Shown: positions 1 to 8,749, counted from the stretch's first letter. The stretch is DNA of 64,000 nt from VXNE01 sp963664635 (GCA_963664635.1 OY761542.1:3038001-3102000), one strand, 5' to 3'. Made by a program: numbers and translations. Notes: generated by a model not told the origin, from the letters alone.

Positions 1-1453
1 CTCGTTCGGCCGCGCGGTGCTGGTTCGGGAGATCGTCGGAGTAATCGTAGCCGGCGAAGAACCGCACGCGTATGCGCGGGCCCGACGTGGCAAACGTCTC
101 CTTGCGGCGCAAGGCCGCGTAGATCGACTCGCGAGTGTTCTCCTCGGCCCACACACCGGTCAGCCCCGAGGAGCCCCACTCGATCATTTCGAGTTCGAGC
201 TGAATCTCGCTCTGTCCTTGTCGCCCGTCGGGCAGACTGCCGCGAGCCGCGGGAGTGCCGTCGCTCTTGCCTGCATGGCCGAAGTGCTGGTCCTCCTCCA
301 CCGATCCGGCCGCATTGTGGCCGTCACTCGCACCGATGAAGCCGAAGAGGTAGGGGTTCGCCGCGATCTCGCGCTCTATCTCGAGACCGGCCCGCAGCGC
401 GTCGCGGGCGTAGGCCCCGGTGGTCGCACCTTCGGCGAACGACATCGATCCGTCTTCGCCGAACGCCATCGAGTTCTTCCTCCAGATCTCGAAATCGGCC
501 CACTCGTCGTTCGGCGACAGCGCCGGATGCGTCTCCGAGCTCCCCTTGCCCTGTGTGATCTCCACCAGCGGCTCGTTGCGCCGTCGTTGCTCCGCATAGG
601 CCGCATCGATCGGCTCGCCAGCCCAGTCGGTGCGCTCGAACATCTTGCCCTGGCTCCAGTTCGAGTTGTGCGGGATCGCGAGCGCTTCGATCCCGTTGGC
701 GCGTTGCTCGTCGAGCCACGTCCAGAGGTCTTCGGGGTTGACCGAGTCGACAGCGCTGAACGGCAGCGCGGGCACGTCGTTGCCGGAAAAGATCACGTTG
801 CGGTGAAGGTTCACACCGCCCGGCGTGGCGGAGAATTCGTAGGCCGCGAAGGTCGTGAAGCGCCCCGGATCGTCGTGGTGCTCTGCCGCCGCGACCGTCT
901 CCTGCCAGATCGTGCGAACGACCGGCAAGGGGTCGAGGCCCGAGACGGGGTTGCCTCGCACCCACCCGTCGAGTGCGAGGCCGGCTTCCCAGCGGTCCTT
1001 CGGGTCGCCGCTCCGCATCTTCACCGCCACGGGGTGGCTGCCCAGGGGATGTCCGGGGTCGGCCAGCGCACGGGCGACGCCGAGATACTCCGCGTGGTCG
1101 GTGACCGCCAGGAAGTCGAGCGGCCCGCCCCGAAGCCGGATCGAGTAGCCGAGCGGGTGGGCAAGGGCCTCTCCCTTGGCGAAGCGGTACGCGTCGTCGG
1201 GGGTGGCTCGGACACCGAAGGTGTAGGCGTCGGTCGAGTTCTGCGTGTGAATGTGCAGATCGCCGAAGTAGGCGTGGCGCGGCGCGCTCGCGCCGGCCGC
1301 ACTGGCCGGAGCCGCTCGGTGCTCTGGCGTCTTCGCTTCTACACCCACCAGCTCGGGGCCCGCCAGCTCGGGTCGTTCCGCTGCTTGCTCGCATCCCGCG
1401 GCCAGCAGCGCCATTGCGGCGACCCAGCCGTGTCTTCGAACGAACGTTCTCAC
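1..1453 (-). CDS. DUF3604 domain lipoprotein (3' end outside window)
   Basis: The frame stays open from a GTG at 1453 to the window edge, so the C-terminus is missing. The N-terminus is a lipoprotein signal: MRTFVRRHGWVAAMALLAAG then Cys21 in a lipobox. A PHP-like metal motif follows (FGDLHIHTQNS, then VTDHAEY), and the sequence near the left edge reads IEWGSSGLTGVWAEENTRES, typical of DUF3604. These proteins resemble metal-dependent phosphoesterases and often sit with sulfatases or dioxygenases; their substrates are unknown. A GGAGG lies 5 nt before the GTG. It is the last gene of an apparent leftward operon, 126 nt after the isomerase gene. The family call is firm; the function is not known. 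Its position after the signal peptide implies the outer or inner membrane facing the periplasm. Confidence 0.85.
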   Translation of the reverse strand, partial: MRTFVRRHGWVAAMALLAAGCEQAAERPELAGPELVGVEAKTPEHRAAPASAAGASAPRHAYFGDLHIHTQNSTDAYTFGVRATPDDAYRFAKGEALAHPLGYSIRLRGGPLDFLAVTDHAEYLGVARALADPGHPLGSHPVAVKMRSGDPKDRWEAGLALDGWVRGNPVSGLDPLPVVRTIWQETVAAAEHHDDPGRFTTFAAYEFSATPGGVNLHRNVIFSGNDVPALPFSAVDSVNPEDLWTWLDEQRANGIEALAIPHNSNWSQGKMFERTDWAGEPIDAAYAEQRRRNEPLVEITQGKGSSETHPALSPNDEWADFEIWRKNSMAFGEDGSMSFAEGATTGAYARDALRAGLEIEREIAANPYLFGFIGASDGHNAAGSVEEDQHFGHAGKSDGTPAARGSLPDGRQGQSEIQLELEMIEWGSSGLTGVWAEENTRESIYAALRRKETFATSGPRIRVRFFAGYDYSDDLPNQHRAAER

Positions 1454-1579
1454 GTGTCCTCCCCAGTCCTTGGCGGAGTTACCTTCAAGGAGGTGCCGAA
1501 TCGGATCGAACTCGTGCGGCCCTGCCTGTCGTGAGGGAGTCGATATCGGCAGCGACACCCACTGACGAGCAGCGGGCGT

Positions 1580-2461
1580 TTACAGGAATGACAGGCCCAT
1601 CTCGGCCGCAACACCGGTGATGTAGTCTCTGGCGAGGTCGTATTCGTATTCCTGCATGCCCGTCATGGGCTCGGTCAGTAGCGGCGTGTCGGGCGGCAGG
1701 CGATTCAGCTCGCTCAGGTACGTCCGGTAGTCCACGAGACCGGTTCCCGCCCGGCATTGCTCAATCCCGAGGGGGAACGTGGCGGGCAGTAGTGTCACGT
1801 CTTTGACATGGCAGCTGAGGATGTCACGACCGAGCTTGTCGAAGCACTCCTTGATGAGCTTGCCGTTGTTGAAGCAGCGATCAGGCGAGTTCAGGATATT
1901 CACCGGATCGAGATGCACACCGAAACTCTCCCGGTCCACCGCCTTCTGTAATGCGACATAGCTGTCGGGATCGCTCGGGTGGATAAAGGGCATCATCTCC
2001 AGCGCGAACTTCGTTCGTCGGGGCCGCACCGCGTCGATTACCTCGCGCACCCTTTCCACGATCATGTCCCGGCACTCGTCGGTCGGGTTCTTTGGATGGG
2101 GCATGTAAAACGAGTTGGGATCACAGGTTCCGGGCATTTCCAGGAAGCACCGGGCGCCGACCTCGTCGGCCAGCGCAAAGCGTTCGCAAAGATGTTCGTG
2201 CCATGCCGCACGCTTTTCCGAATCGGGGTCGATCAGATTGCCGGCCTCTTCAAAGGAGATCAGGCCATGAAGTTCCGCAATCAGAACATCCTCCGCGGCG
2301 AAAGCTGTCTCGACGGCGCGGATGTGCCCGGGGTCCTTCAGCGAGATGTCGGGGCAAAACGCAGCCCCATAGCCCTTGGCGCGGTGCCCTTTGGCCAGCG
2401 CGGCCGGGTCGTCGGTCTCCGCGGCGAACACCTCTGCAGCGAAAGGGCCGCCTAATCTCAT
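1580..2461 (-). CDS. Sugar phosphate isomerase/epimerase-like TIM-barrel protein
   Basis: A 293-residue protein of the xylose-isomerase-like TIM-barrel superfamily (AP endonuclease 2 fold). The visible pattern fits a divalent-metal barrel: AELHGLISFEEAGN, then FALEMMPFIHPSDPDSYVAL, HLDPVNILN, SCHVKDV and a final LLTEPM, which supply the Glu/Asp/His ligands. The start is placed at the ATG preceded by AAGGAGA; the frame is open further upstream but looks non-coding there. Family members isomerise or epimerise sugars or inositols, but the substrate cannot be told. It lies 46 nt downstream of the SCP2-like gene and probably shares its transcript with the PhyH gene. Confidence 0.8.
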   Translation of the reverse strand: MRLGGPFAAEVFAAETDDPAALAKGHRAKGYGAAFCPDISLKDPGHIRAVETAFAAEDVLIAELHGLISFEEAGNLIDPDSEKRAAWHEHLCERFALADEVGARCFLEMPGTCDPNSFYMPHPKNPTDECRDMIVERVREVIDAVRPRRTKFALEMMPFIHPSDPDSYVALQKAVDRESFGVHLDPVNILNSPDRCFNNGKLIKECFDKLGRDILSCHVKDVTLLPATFPLGIEQCRAGTGLVDYRTYLSELNRLPPDTPLLTEPMTGMQEYEYDLARDYITGVAAEMGLSFL

Positions 2462-2507
2462 CGTCTGTCTCCTTGTGGCGGTTGCCAACGCAGCGCTGCT
2501 GCCGGAC

Positions 2508-2927
2508 TCAGGCCGTGTAAGGCGCCAAGCGGTTGTGGAACTCGATGATCCAGGGCGGAAGCCTCTCCATGTCACCCTCGATCGCCAGGTTAGGGTCCTC
2601 GGGTGGAGTCGGGTTCTTCGCCTGCTCTTCGAGATAGTCCGGGGTGTAGATTCGCCGTGCGTCGGCGGGGTCCCAGCTCCCTTGCATGTAGAGGTCGACG
2701 TCCCTCGAATTCCCCTTCTCGCACCGCACGTCCTTACCGTCGATGCAGAAGCACCAGCTCATTGTGCCGTCTTCGTCGGCGTACTCCTTCGGCGCGTCGA
2801 TGAACACTTCACAGACGCTCAGCTGGAAGCCATCCTCTCCGCACTCCCGCGCCACCTCGGCGAGGATCTTGGTCGCGAGCTCGTACCATTCCGGGCTTGC
2901 GAGCTCGACCTTCTCTGGATCGGACAT
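2508..2927 (-). CDS. Small acidic SCP2-like hypothetical protein
   Basis: A 139-residue acidic protein beginning MSDPEKVELASPEWYELATK. The order of an N-terminal helix, a middle strand region (SWCFCIDGKDVRCEKG), a DVDLYMQGSWDPADARRIYT segment and a C-terminal helix resembles the small sterol-carrier-protein-2-like proteins found beside PhyH dioxygenases. This is a resemblance by pattern, not a firm family match. AAGGGAG precedes the ATG. It begins 29 nt after the PhyH stop and precedes the isomerase by 46 nt, so it is almost certainly co-transcribed. A plausible role is binding a hydrophobic substrate for the dioxygenase, which is inference. No signal peptide or membrane segment is visible. 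Confidence 0.6.
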   Translation of the reverse strand: MSDPEKVELASPEWYELATKILAEVARECGEDGFQLSVCEVFIDAPKEYADEDGTMSWCFCIDGKDVRCEKGNSRDVDLYMQGSWDPADARRIYTPDYLEEQAKNPTPPEDPNLAIEGDMERLPPWIIEFHNRLAPYTA

Positions 2928-2956
2928 TTGACTACTCCCTTCCCGCTCGGCCCGGC

Positions 2957-3862
2957 TCACTGTTGCGACATGAGCAGCGTCTTCATCGTCTTGTCGGGGT
3001 CGGGGACGACGCCCTGCGGGCTTTTGGATCCAAAAAGCAGGTCGGCACCGACCAGGCCACGGATCGCCTCGGACGCAGCGGCCATATACGCCTCGTCGCG
3101 CAACAGATGCGTGTAGTCCTCGACGGGCTGCGTGTAGAGGCGCTGACAACTCGCATGCAACAGGGTGCGGACGCCCGGAACGGTACGCACACCCGTCTCG
3201 TGCCAGGTCGAGCCGGCCCACATGGCAAAGCCCCCTTTCGGGACCACAAGCGGAACGCTCTTCGCCTCCGCGGCTTCCGCCGCAGACGGCAAGCGCCGGT
3301 GCAGGTGGCTGCCCGGAACGAAACGGGTCGCCCCTTCCTCTTCGGTCATTCCCTCGCAGGGGAGACAGATGGTGGAGACGCAGATGTGCTCAGGCCAGGG
3401 TTGCGGAAGCCAGGCATGATCGGCGTGGAGCGGAACCCCCATGAATTCATCGCCGGGCTTGGTTTGCTGCAGGATCGTCCCGGCCATGGTTCCGGCGCGA
3501 AAACCCATGCCGACATTGAACTCCCACATGGCCTGGATCTTGGGCAACGAGACCACTCGATCGACCACCGGGTTCCCGAGCAGCATGGAGCACTCGGCAA
3601 CGCCTTGCGCATGGCCGGCTCCCGCTCCTGTGTGTTCATGTGTCCCCAAGCGTTCGACCTCCTCGTGGATCACGGCTCGGAGCTCGTCGAGCAAGCCGAG
3701 GGGGACGGCGTCGGTGACTACGGTGGCTCCCTGCTCTCGCAGCTCCTCGACGTTGCGCCACAGATCGAACTCCTCGATGCGCGGCCGCAGTGAGTCGGAC
3801 ACCGCTCCGGGTGCCAGAGCACGCCCGACCAGTTCCGCCATGAGGTCCTCTTGTTCTGCCAT
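2957..3862 (-). CDS. Phytanoyl-CoA dioxygenase (PhyH) family protein
   Basis: A 301-residue Fe(II)/2-oxoglutarate-dependent oxygenase. The facial triad is visible as His146-Ala-Asp148 (VPLHADHAW) and His221 (GSTWHETG), with arginines shortly after that could bind 2-oxoglutarate. PhyH proteins hydroxylate acyl-CoAs, quaternary amines, halogenated or phosphonate compounds; the substrate here is unknown. The start is the ATG after GAGGAAAGAGA; an upstream in-frame ATG would add 19 residues without an SD. It is the first gene of the leftward operon ending in the DUF3604 lipoprotein. Its C-terminal part (RLYTQPVEDYTHLL, GADLLFG) is very like the PhyH at 37667, so the two are recent paralogues. Confidence 0.9.
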   Translation of the reverse strand: MAEQEDLMAELVGRALAPGAVSDSLRPRIEEFDLWRNVEELREQGATVVTDAVPLGLLDELRAVIHEEVERLGTHEHTGAGAGHAQGVAECSMLLGNPVVDRVVSLPKIQAMWEFNVGMGFRAGTMAGTILQQTKPGDEFMGVPLHADHAWLPQPWPEHICVSTICLPCEGMTEEEGATRFVPGSHLHRRLPSAAEAAEAKSVPLVVPKGGFAMWAGSTWHETGVRTVPGVRTLLHASCQRLYTQPVEDYTHLLRDEAYMAAASEAIRGLVGADLLFGSKSPQGVVPDPDKTMKTLLMSQQ

Positions 3863-3919
3863 TCTCTTTCCTCGTCCCGGCCCCTCGGCAGTCTCGGGTG
3901 CAGAAGGCCAGATTGTCAA

Positions 3920-4300
3920 GTGTTGTGGAATCCTGTCAAAGCAATTCAGAGATGTCCCCTTCTCTCCAATTCAGAGATGTCCCCTTGCGGGTGGGGAGCC
4001 TGGGGTGTTGGTTTTGGTGCGCGAGGGCAAGGAGCGTTTTCCACGGGCCGTACACGCGCGCGATCCCCGCATACAGTAAAGCGCCGGTGGGCGGGCAGTG
4101 GAAAACGCGGTCCCGGTCGGCGTTCCGGGTTCTTGACCCGCGGCAGCCGCCTCCGGCTTGAACGACTGGCGCCAGGGATGGTCTGGCGCCGGCTTCCAAG
4201 CCAGCCGCGACTGCTGCTCCGCCTTCGCCCGGTCCACCCGCAGCCGCACGCTCTTGCCGTCCTCGAGCGGCAGCGGAGACCCGCGCCGCGGGTCTCCGCT
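3920..4300 (-). mobile_element. Degenerate insertion-sequence end with 20-bp direct repeats
   Basis: Two identical 20-bp copies of CAATTCAGAGATGTCCCCTT lie at 3942-3961 and 3967-3986. Spaced terminal direct repeats are typical of IS21-type ends. Leftward frames next to them read like a broken transposase tail (WKPAPDHPWRQSF, later GTSLNWREGDIS). No open transposase gene remains. The call rests on the repeat arrangement and this tail pattern; the family assignment is tentative. Confidence 0.4.
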
Positions 4301-4590
4301 TGCGGCCGTGTAAGCACCCCCCGCGTGCCAGGTAGCACCGAGCCAGATCACGACTGCCCCAGCTTTCATCTCGACATCGATTGCATCTGTATTCTTGTGT
4401 TTTCGGGCCCAGTTCCTCATTCGTTCGTTATACGGCGCTGACTCTGACGTAATGTCCGGTTTCTCCAGGTATCCGGTGACTCCTCCCATAGATGAGACCC
4501 CGGGAAGAGGACGGTCGCTCCCCGTGTTGCGAACTTGATCCCCCAGAGCCATGGTCGCGACCAGGCTGAGCTGCCAGGTGCGCGCGGCGA
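4300..4590 (-). pseudogene. Decayed phytanoyl-CoA dioxygenase remnant
   Basis: A leftward frame contains VEMKAGAVVIWLGATWHAGG, the distal-His block of PhyH proteins (usually MPAGSVxxWLGxTWHGGG). Upstream in the same frame is MALGDQVRNTGSDRPLPG, which resembles a worn version of the WALDDFTxENGATRxxPG block. The N-terminal half with the HxD metal motif is missing, and the 3' side runs directly into insertion-sequence debris. The gene was probably cut by that element. Confidence 0.6.
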
Positions 4591-4761
4591 TGGAGCGCAT
4601 GGCGGGCGTGGTGGACCAACGAGGACGTGCGACGCGTACTACAGCGTACTCGGCAAACAACGCCGCAGGCGCCACGGCGGAGCGTCTCCGGGCCGCATTG
4701 ACCCCTTGCCGAGCCCTCGCTACATTGCCGGGCTCCGCACGGCATCCGCATGCCGCCGCCT

Positions 4762-4846
4762 GCCTGGGTGGCGAAATTGGTAGACGCGCCAGACTCAATC
4801 TGGTGGCGGCGACCCTGTGAGAGTTCAAGTCTCTCCCCAGGCACCA
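4762..4846 (+). tRNA. tRNA-Leu, anticodon loop two bases short
   Basis: The 85-nt sequence starts GCCTGGG and ends CCCAGGC-ACCA: a perfect 7-bp acceptor stem with encoded CCA. The D-arm (GCGAAATTGGTAGACGC), the long class II variable arm and the T-arm (GAGAG-TTCAAGT-CTCTC) are all typical of tRNA-Leu. The anticodon arm reads CCAGA-CTCAA-TCTGG. A normal Leu-CAA gene would have about two more A residues in the loop. Read as a 5-nt loop it keeps CAA; read as a 7-nt loop (GCCAG-ACTCAAT-CTGGT) it would present UCA with C at position 33. It may be non-functional, unusual, or affected by a sequence error. Confidence 0.8.
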
Positions 4847-4917
4847 AACCCAGCCCAGGCTGGTCGTCTGGCGCTACGCTGTTACATGGTGGAGGGCCCT
4901 GACTGAAAGGAACTGCG

Positions 4918-5652
4918 ATGAACGAGAGCACGCGAAGGCGAATAGAACTGCAGCAGGAGAGCATCCGCGCGTACCACGCCGGCGCGCCGATCGGAGACGC
5001 GAGCATTCTCAAGTACGCCGCCGTGGCCGAACCGCTCCCCGCGGGCATGGACGAGCAGTTGCGCCACCTCCGCGGATACGCCCCGATCTACGAGCTGGAC
5101 ACGCTCCGCGCCCTCCCCGAGGGTACGTTCGGTCGCGCCTACGCGAGATTCCTCGACGACAACGCGATCCAGCACATGACGTACTCCCGGGAGGTGCTCA
5201 AGCGTTTCCGTGACGCCCCCTACGTCCTGCGCATCGGCATGACTCACGACCTTCACCACATGCTGGTGGGCGGTGATGCGGGCATTGCAGGAGAAACAGC
5301 GGTCGCCGCGTTTCAGGTTGGCCAGGGGACGCTGGGCACGGCCGGGCGCGCGGCATGGATACTGTTGAGACTTGCACTTGGATACACAAAAGTCCGGCCA
5401 GGTAGAGCGTTCCGGGTGTGGAGCAATCTCTGGAACGGTTGGCGACTGGGTCGCAAGGCCCCGTTGCTGATCGCTCATCGGCTGGAGGAAATGTTCGAAC
5501 TGCCGCTGGAAGAAGTGCGTGTTCGCGTGGGTCTGCCGGAGGATCCGCGCACTGCCGGGATTCGTTACACCGATGAGATCGACGGACAGCCGGTGCCGAT
5601 CGCCGTCGACGCCGCTACGGTACGGCCCGGCGTCGCACAGGAGAATGCATAG
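4918..5652 (+). CDS. Coq4-family ubiquinone biosynthesis protein
   Basis: A 244-residue Coq4-like protein. The family signature HDxxHx11E is complete: His110, Asp111, His114 and Glu126. It is preceded by the usual LPEGTFGRAYARFL block and the PYVLRIGMTHD segment. Coq4 acts in ubiquinone assembly; eukaryotic members scaffold the complex and take part in C1 decarboxylation of the ring, and bacterial homologues are less studied. The ATG follows AAAGGAAC. The gene stands alone, 71 nt after the tRNA. No membrane segment is certain, though 145-160 is hydrophobic (GRAAWILLRLALGY). The family call is firm. Confidence 0.85.
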   Translation: MNESTRRRIELQQESIRAYHAGAPIGDASILKYAAVAEPLPAGMDEQLRHLRGYAPIYELDTLRALPEGTFGRAYARFLDDNAIQHMTYSREVLKRFRDAPYVLRIGMTHDLHHMLVGGDAGIAGETAVAAFQVGQGTLGTAGRAAWILLRLALGYTKVRPGRAFRVWSNLWNGWRLGRKAPLLIAHRLEEMFELPLEEVRVRVGLPEDPRTAGIRYTDEIDGQPVPIAVDAATVRPGVAQENA

Positions 5653-6233
5653 GCCGCCCAAGGCTGAGAGAGAGCCCTTTCGGGCAGGGGATGTAGGCTC
5701 GCAGGCCTGTCGACGGCAAGGACGGGATCGGTAGATCCGGCCAGCCCGACGAGGCACAAAGTGGAGTCGGCGGTGATTCGACTTGATTGGGGAGATCCGC
5801 CCGGCACGGCGGTACCGGGCCGCGGCGTCCACGACGGTTCGCTCACCAGGTCGCATCGTCATGGCTCGAGTCGCGCACCAGCGCGCATTTCGTCATCCTG
5901 CGCGGCGTCGCTCGCCTCCCGGGTAACTCGCCTTCATGGACGCCCCGGATTCGCCGTTGCATCGCCCTCAGCCTTCGCCGATGGTCTCGAAAGCACGGCG
6001 CGACCGCCATTCGGCGTTGCGCGGTACCGTGGCCCGCCTCGCCCCGTGCTTTCCTCGAGCATCCACTCCCCTGCCGCCACATCGTCAACATCCACCGCAG
6101 AACCCGATCCTGGCGGCGGGGATCGCGGCGGCCCTTGCCGGGCGGGCGGCCGAAGCTCCGACGAGCGCGCCAGAGCGCCAGGGGATGTCGAGCGAGCGCC
6201 TGCAACGCGTGCAGGTGTCGAAGGGCCCCGACT
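5653..6233. other. 580-bp interval with no supported gene
   Basis: Frames are open on both strands because of the GC content, but none starts with a convincing SD or resembles a known family. No hairpin with a T-run was seen. It separates coq4 from the 3' end of the flavoprotein gene. Confidence 0.5.
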
Positions 6234-8744
6234 TCAGCAGCGGATCCGCCTGTTGCCGGGATCGTACATCGGCCTGCACGACACCGCCGTGGGAATGCGG
6301 TCCCCGGCCACCTCGATGCTGAAGACCCCCTCCGGCGCGTCGGGCGCTTTGGCGGTGTCGACGTAGCCGAGGCCGATGGCGCCGCCGAGGGTGTGACCGT
6401 AGGCGCCCGACGTGACGTAACCGACCAGGGTGTCCTCGCGCCAGATGGGTTCGTTGTGGTAGAGCAGCGCCTCCGGGTCCAGTAGCCGGAACTGCAACAG
6501 CCGCCTGACCGGCCCCGCTTCCCTTTCTCTCAGCAGCGCCTCCCGCCCGACGAACCCGCCGGGCTTGTCGAACTTCACGGCGAAGTCCAGGCCCGCTTCG
6601 AGCGCCGTGTCCTCGTCGGTGATGTCGTGGCCCCAGTGGCGATAGGCCTTTTCGATGCGCAGTGAATCCAGCGCGTGATAACCGGCGTGCGCGAGGCCGA
6701 AGGGCGCGCCCGCGGCGACGATCGTGTCGTAAACGCCGGTCATGAACTCGGTGGGAACGTAGAGTTCCCAGCCGAGTTCGCCGACGTAGGTGATCCGGGA
6801 GGCCCGCACCAGCGCGTAGCCAAGCTCGATCTCCCGGCTGTGCGCGAAGCGGAAGGCCGCGTGCGAGAGGTCGTCCGGCGTCAGCGACTGCAGCAACGCG
6901 CGCGCGTTGGGCCCCATGATCGAAATCACGCCCATGGCCGAGGTCACGTTGGTCGCCACGCAACCGGCGTCGGCCGGAATGTGCCGTTGCAGCCAGTCGA
7001 AGTCCCGCACTTCCGTCGCCGCGGCGGTCACGATCAGGAAGTCGTCTTCGGCCAGCCGGGTGACGGTGAGGTCGGCTTCAATGCCGCCGCGGTCGTTCAG
7101 CCACTGGGTGTAGACGATGCGGCCCGGGCGGACGTCCACGTCGTTGGCGCAGACGTGGTTCAGCACCCGGGCCGCGTCGGGACCCTGGAGCCGGAACTTC
7201 GCGAACGAGGACAGGTCGAACAGCCCTACCCGCTCGCGCACCGCCCGGTGTTCCGCGGCGGAGTGCTCGAACCAGTTCTGTCGGCCGTAGCTGTACTCGT
7301 AGCGGGCCTGGTCCGGCTCCGGCGCGTACCAGTTGGGCCGCTCCCAGCCCGCGACCTCGCCGTGGCACGCCCCGATGGACCGCAGCCGGTCGTAGAGCGG
7401 GGATTTGCGGACGCCGCGGGCGGTTTCGTACTGACGATGGGGATAGTGCGTGGCGTACAGCAGGCCGAGGCTCTCCGAGACCCGTTCGCGCAGGTACTTC
7501 CGGTTGCGCTGGAAGGGGTGGTTGCGGCGCACGTCCACTTCCCACAGGTCCGACGGTGGGTGTCCCTTGCGAATCCATTCCGTGACCACGCGGCCGATGC
7601 CGCCGGCGGACTGCAGGCCGATCGAGTTCAGCCCCGCCGCCACGAAGCAGTTGTCGAGTTCGGGCGCCTGGCCGAGGTGATAGCGCACGTCCGGGGTGAA
7701 ACTCTCCGGCCCGCAGAAGAACGTCGACAGCCCGGCGGACTCCAGTGCGGGGACGCGCACCATGGCCTGTTCGAGGACGGGTTCGAAATGCTCGAAGCTG
7801 CCGGCGATCTCGTCGAAACTGAAGTCCTCGGGGATGCCCTCCATGCCCCATGGCCGGGCACGGGGTTCGAAGGCGCCGACAAGGAGCCGGCCGGCGTCGT
7901 GCTTGTAATACGTGCAGGCATCGTAGTCGCGCACGACCGGGAAGTCCGCATCGAGCCCCGCGACCGTTTCGAACAACGCGTAGTAGTGCTCGCAGGCATG
8001 CAGGGGCACGTTCACCCCGACCGTCGCGGCGAGCTCGCGGGTCCACATGCCCGTGCACAGCACCACGCAGTCCGCGTCGATGTCGCCGTGCTCCGTGGTC
8101 ACGCCGGTGACGCTGCCCCGTGCCGTGCGGATGGCCGTGACCGCCAGGTGCTCGAAGAGCCGCGCACCGGCGGCGCGCGCGCCCTTCGCCAGCGCGTTGG
8201 TGACGTCCACGGCATTGGCGTAGCCATCGGAGGGAATGTGGATGCCGCCAAGCACGTCCGCGGTATGCAGCAGCGGCACCCGGGCCGCGATGTCCGCCGG
8301 CGTGACCACGTTCACCTCCAGCCCGAACACCTTGGCCATCGAGGCGCTGCGCCGCAGTTCCTCGAGACGCTCCGCGTCGGTGGCGATGGAGATGGAGCCG
8401 CAGCGCCGGTAGCCGGTGGCCTGGCCGGTTTCCGCCTCCAGACGTAGGTAGAGCTCGCTGGTGTAGCGCGCGAGCTCGGTCATGTTGATGGAGGTACGCA
8501 GTTGCCCCACCAGGCCCGCGGCATGCCAGGTGGTGCCCGAGGTGAGTTGCCGGCGCTCCAGCAGGATGACGTCCGGGACCCCGGCGCGCGCGAGGTGATA
8601 GGCGGTCGAGCAGCCGATCACGCCGCCGCCGATGATGACTATGTTCGCGCGACGCGGGAGATTCGCGCGACGCGGGAGGCTCGCGCGATGCGGGAGGCTC
8701 GCGCGGCGCGGCAGGTCGTCAGGGCGCTCGGGCCGGGTCGCCAT
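6234..8744 (-). CDS. Dimethylglycine/sarcosine dehydrogenase-like flavoprotein
   Basis: An 836-residue fusion: an N-terminal FAD-binding DAO domain (IVIIGGGVIGCS at about 35-46), then an aminomethyltransferase (GcvT) domain and its C-terminal barrel ending in GHTLGGAIGLGYV. The motif SGTTWHAAGLVG carries the His that binds FAD covalently in dimethylglycine and sarcosine dehydrogenases. These enzymes oxidise N-methyl groups and pass the one-carbon unit to tetrahydrofolate bound in the GcvT part. The gene starts 6 nt before the stop of the upstream paralogue, with no clear SD, so translation is probably coupled. The first 35 residues are an odd Arg-rich extension made of six-residue repeats from an 18-bp tandem repeat. 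The true substrate is not known. Confidence 0.85.
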   Translation of the reverse strand: MATRPERPDDLPRRASLPHRASLPRRANLPRRANIVIIGGGVIGCSTAYHLARAGVPDVILLERRQLTSGTTWHAAGLVGQLRTSINMTELARYTSELYLRLEAETGQATGYRRCGSISIATDAERLEELRRSASMAKVFGLEVNVVTPADIAARVPLLHTADVLGGIHIPSDGYANAVDVTNALAKGARAAGARLFEHLAVTAIRTARGSVTGVTTEHGDIDADCVVLCTGMWTRELAATVGVNVPLHACEHYYALFETVAGLDADFPVVRDYDACTYYKHDAGRLLVGAFEPRARPWGMEGIPEDFSFDEIAGSFEHFEPVLEQAMVRVPALESAGLSTFFCGPESFTPDVRYHLGQAPELDNCFVAAGLNSIGLQSAGGIGRVVTEWIRKGHPPSDLWEVDVRRNHPFQRNRKYLRERVSESLGLLYATHYPHRQYETARGVRKSPLYDRLRSIGACHGEVAGWERPNWYAPEPDQARYEYSYGRQNWFEHSAAEHRAVRERVGLFDLSSFAKFRLQGPDAARVLNHVCANDVDVRPGRIVYTQWLNDRGGIEADLTVTRLAEDDFLIVTAAATEVRDFDWLQRHIPADAGCVATNVTSAMGVISIMGPNARALLQSLTPDDLSHAAFRFAHSREIELGYALVRASRITYVGELGWELYVPTEFMTGVYDTIVAAGAPFGLAHAGYHALDSLRIEKAYRHWGHDITDEDTALEAGLDFAVKFDKPGGFVGREALLREREAGPVRRLLQFRLLDPEALLYHNEPIWREDTLVGYVTSGAYGHTLGGAIGLGYVDTAKAPDAPEGVFSIEVAGDRIPTAVSCRPMYDPGNRRIRC
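8644..8715. repeat. 18-bp tandem repeat, four copies, inside coding sequence
   Basis: Four near-identical 18-bp units (TTCGCGCGACGCGGGAGA and variants) lie in the first codons of the flavoprotein gene. They are read as the six-residue unit LPRRAN/LPHRAS. The reading frame is kept because 18 is a multiple of three. Confidence 0.85.
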
Positions 8745-8749
8745 GGCCG

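Noticed and set aside
17..1534. Plus-strand open frame at the left edge
   Set aside because: The minus strand here encodes the DUF3604 lipoprotein with a lipobox and ribosome site, which explains the open plus-strand frame.
5653..6233. Coding gene in the gap after coq4
   Set aside because: Several overlapping frames are open but none has a ribosome site or recognisable protein pattern.
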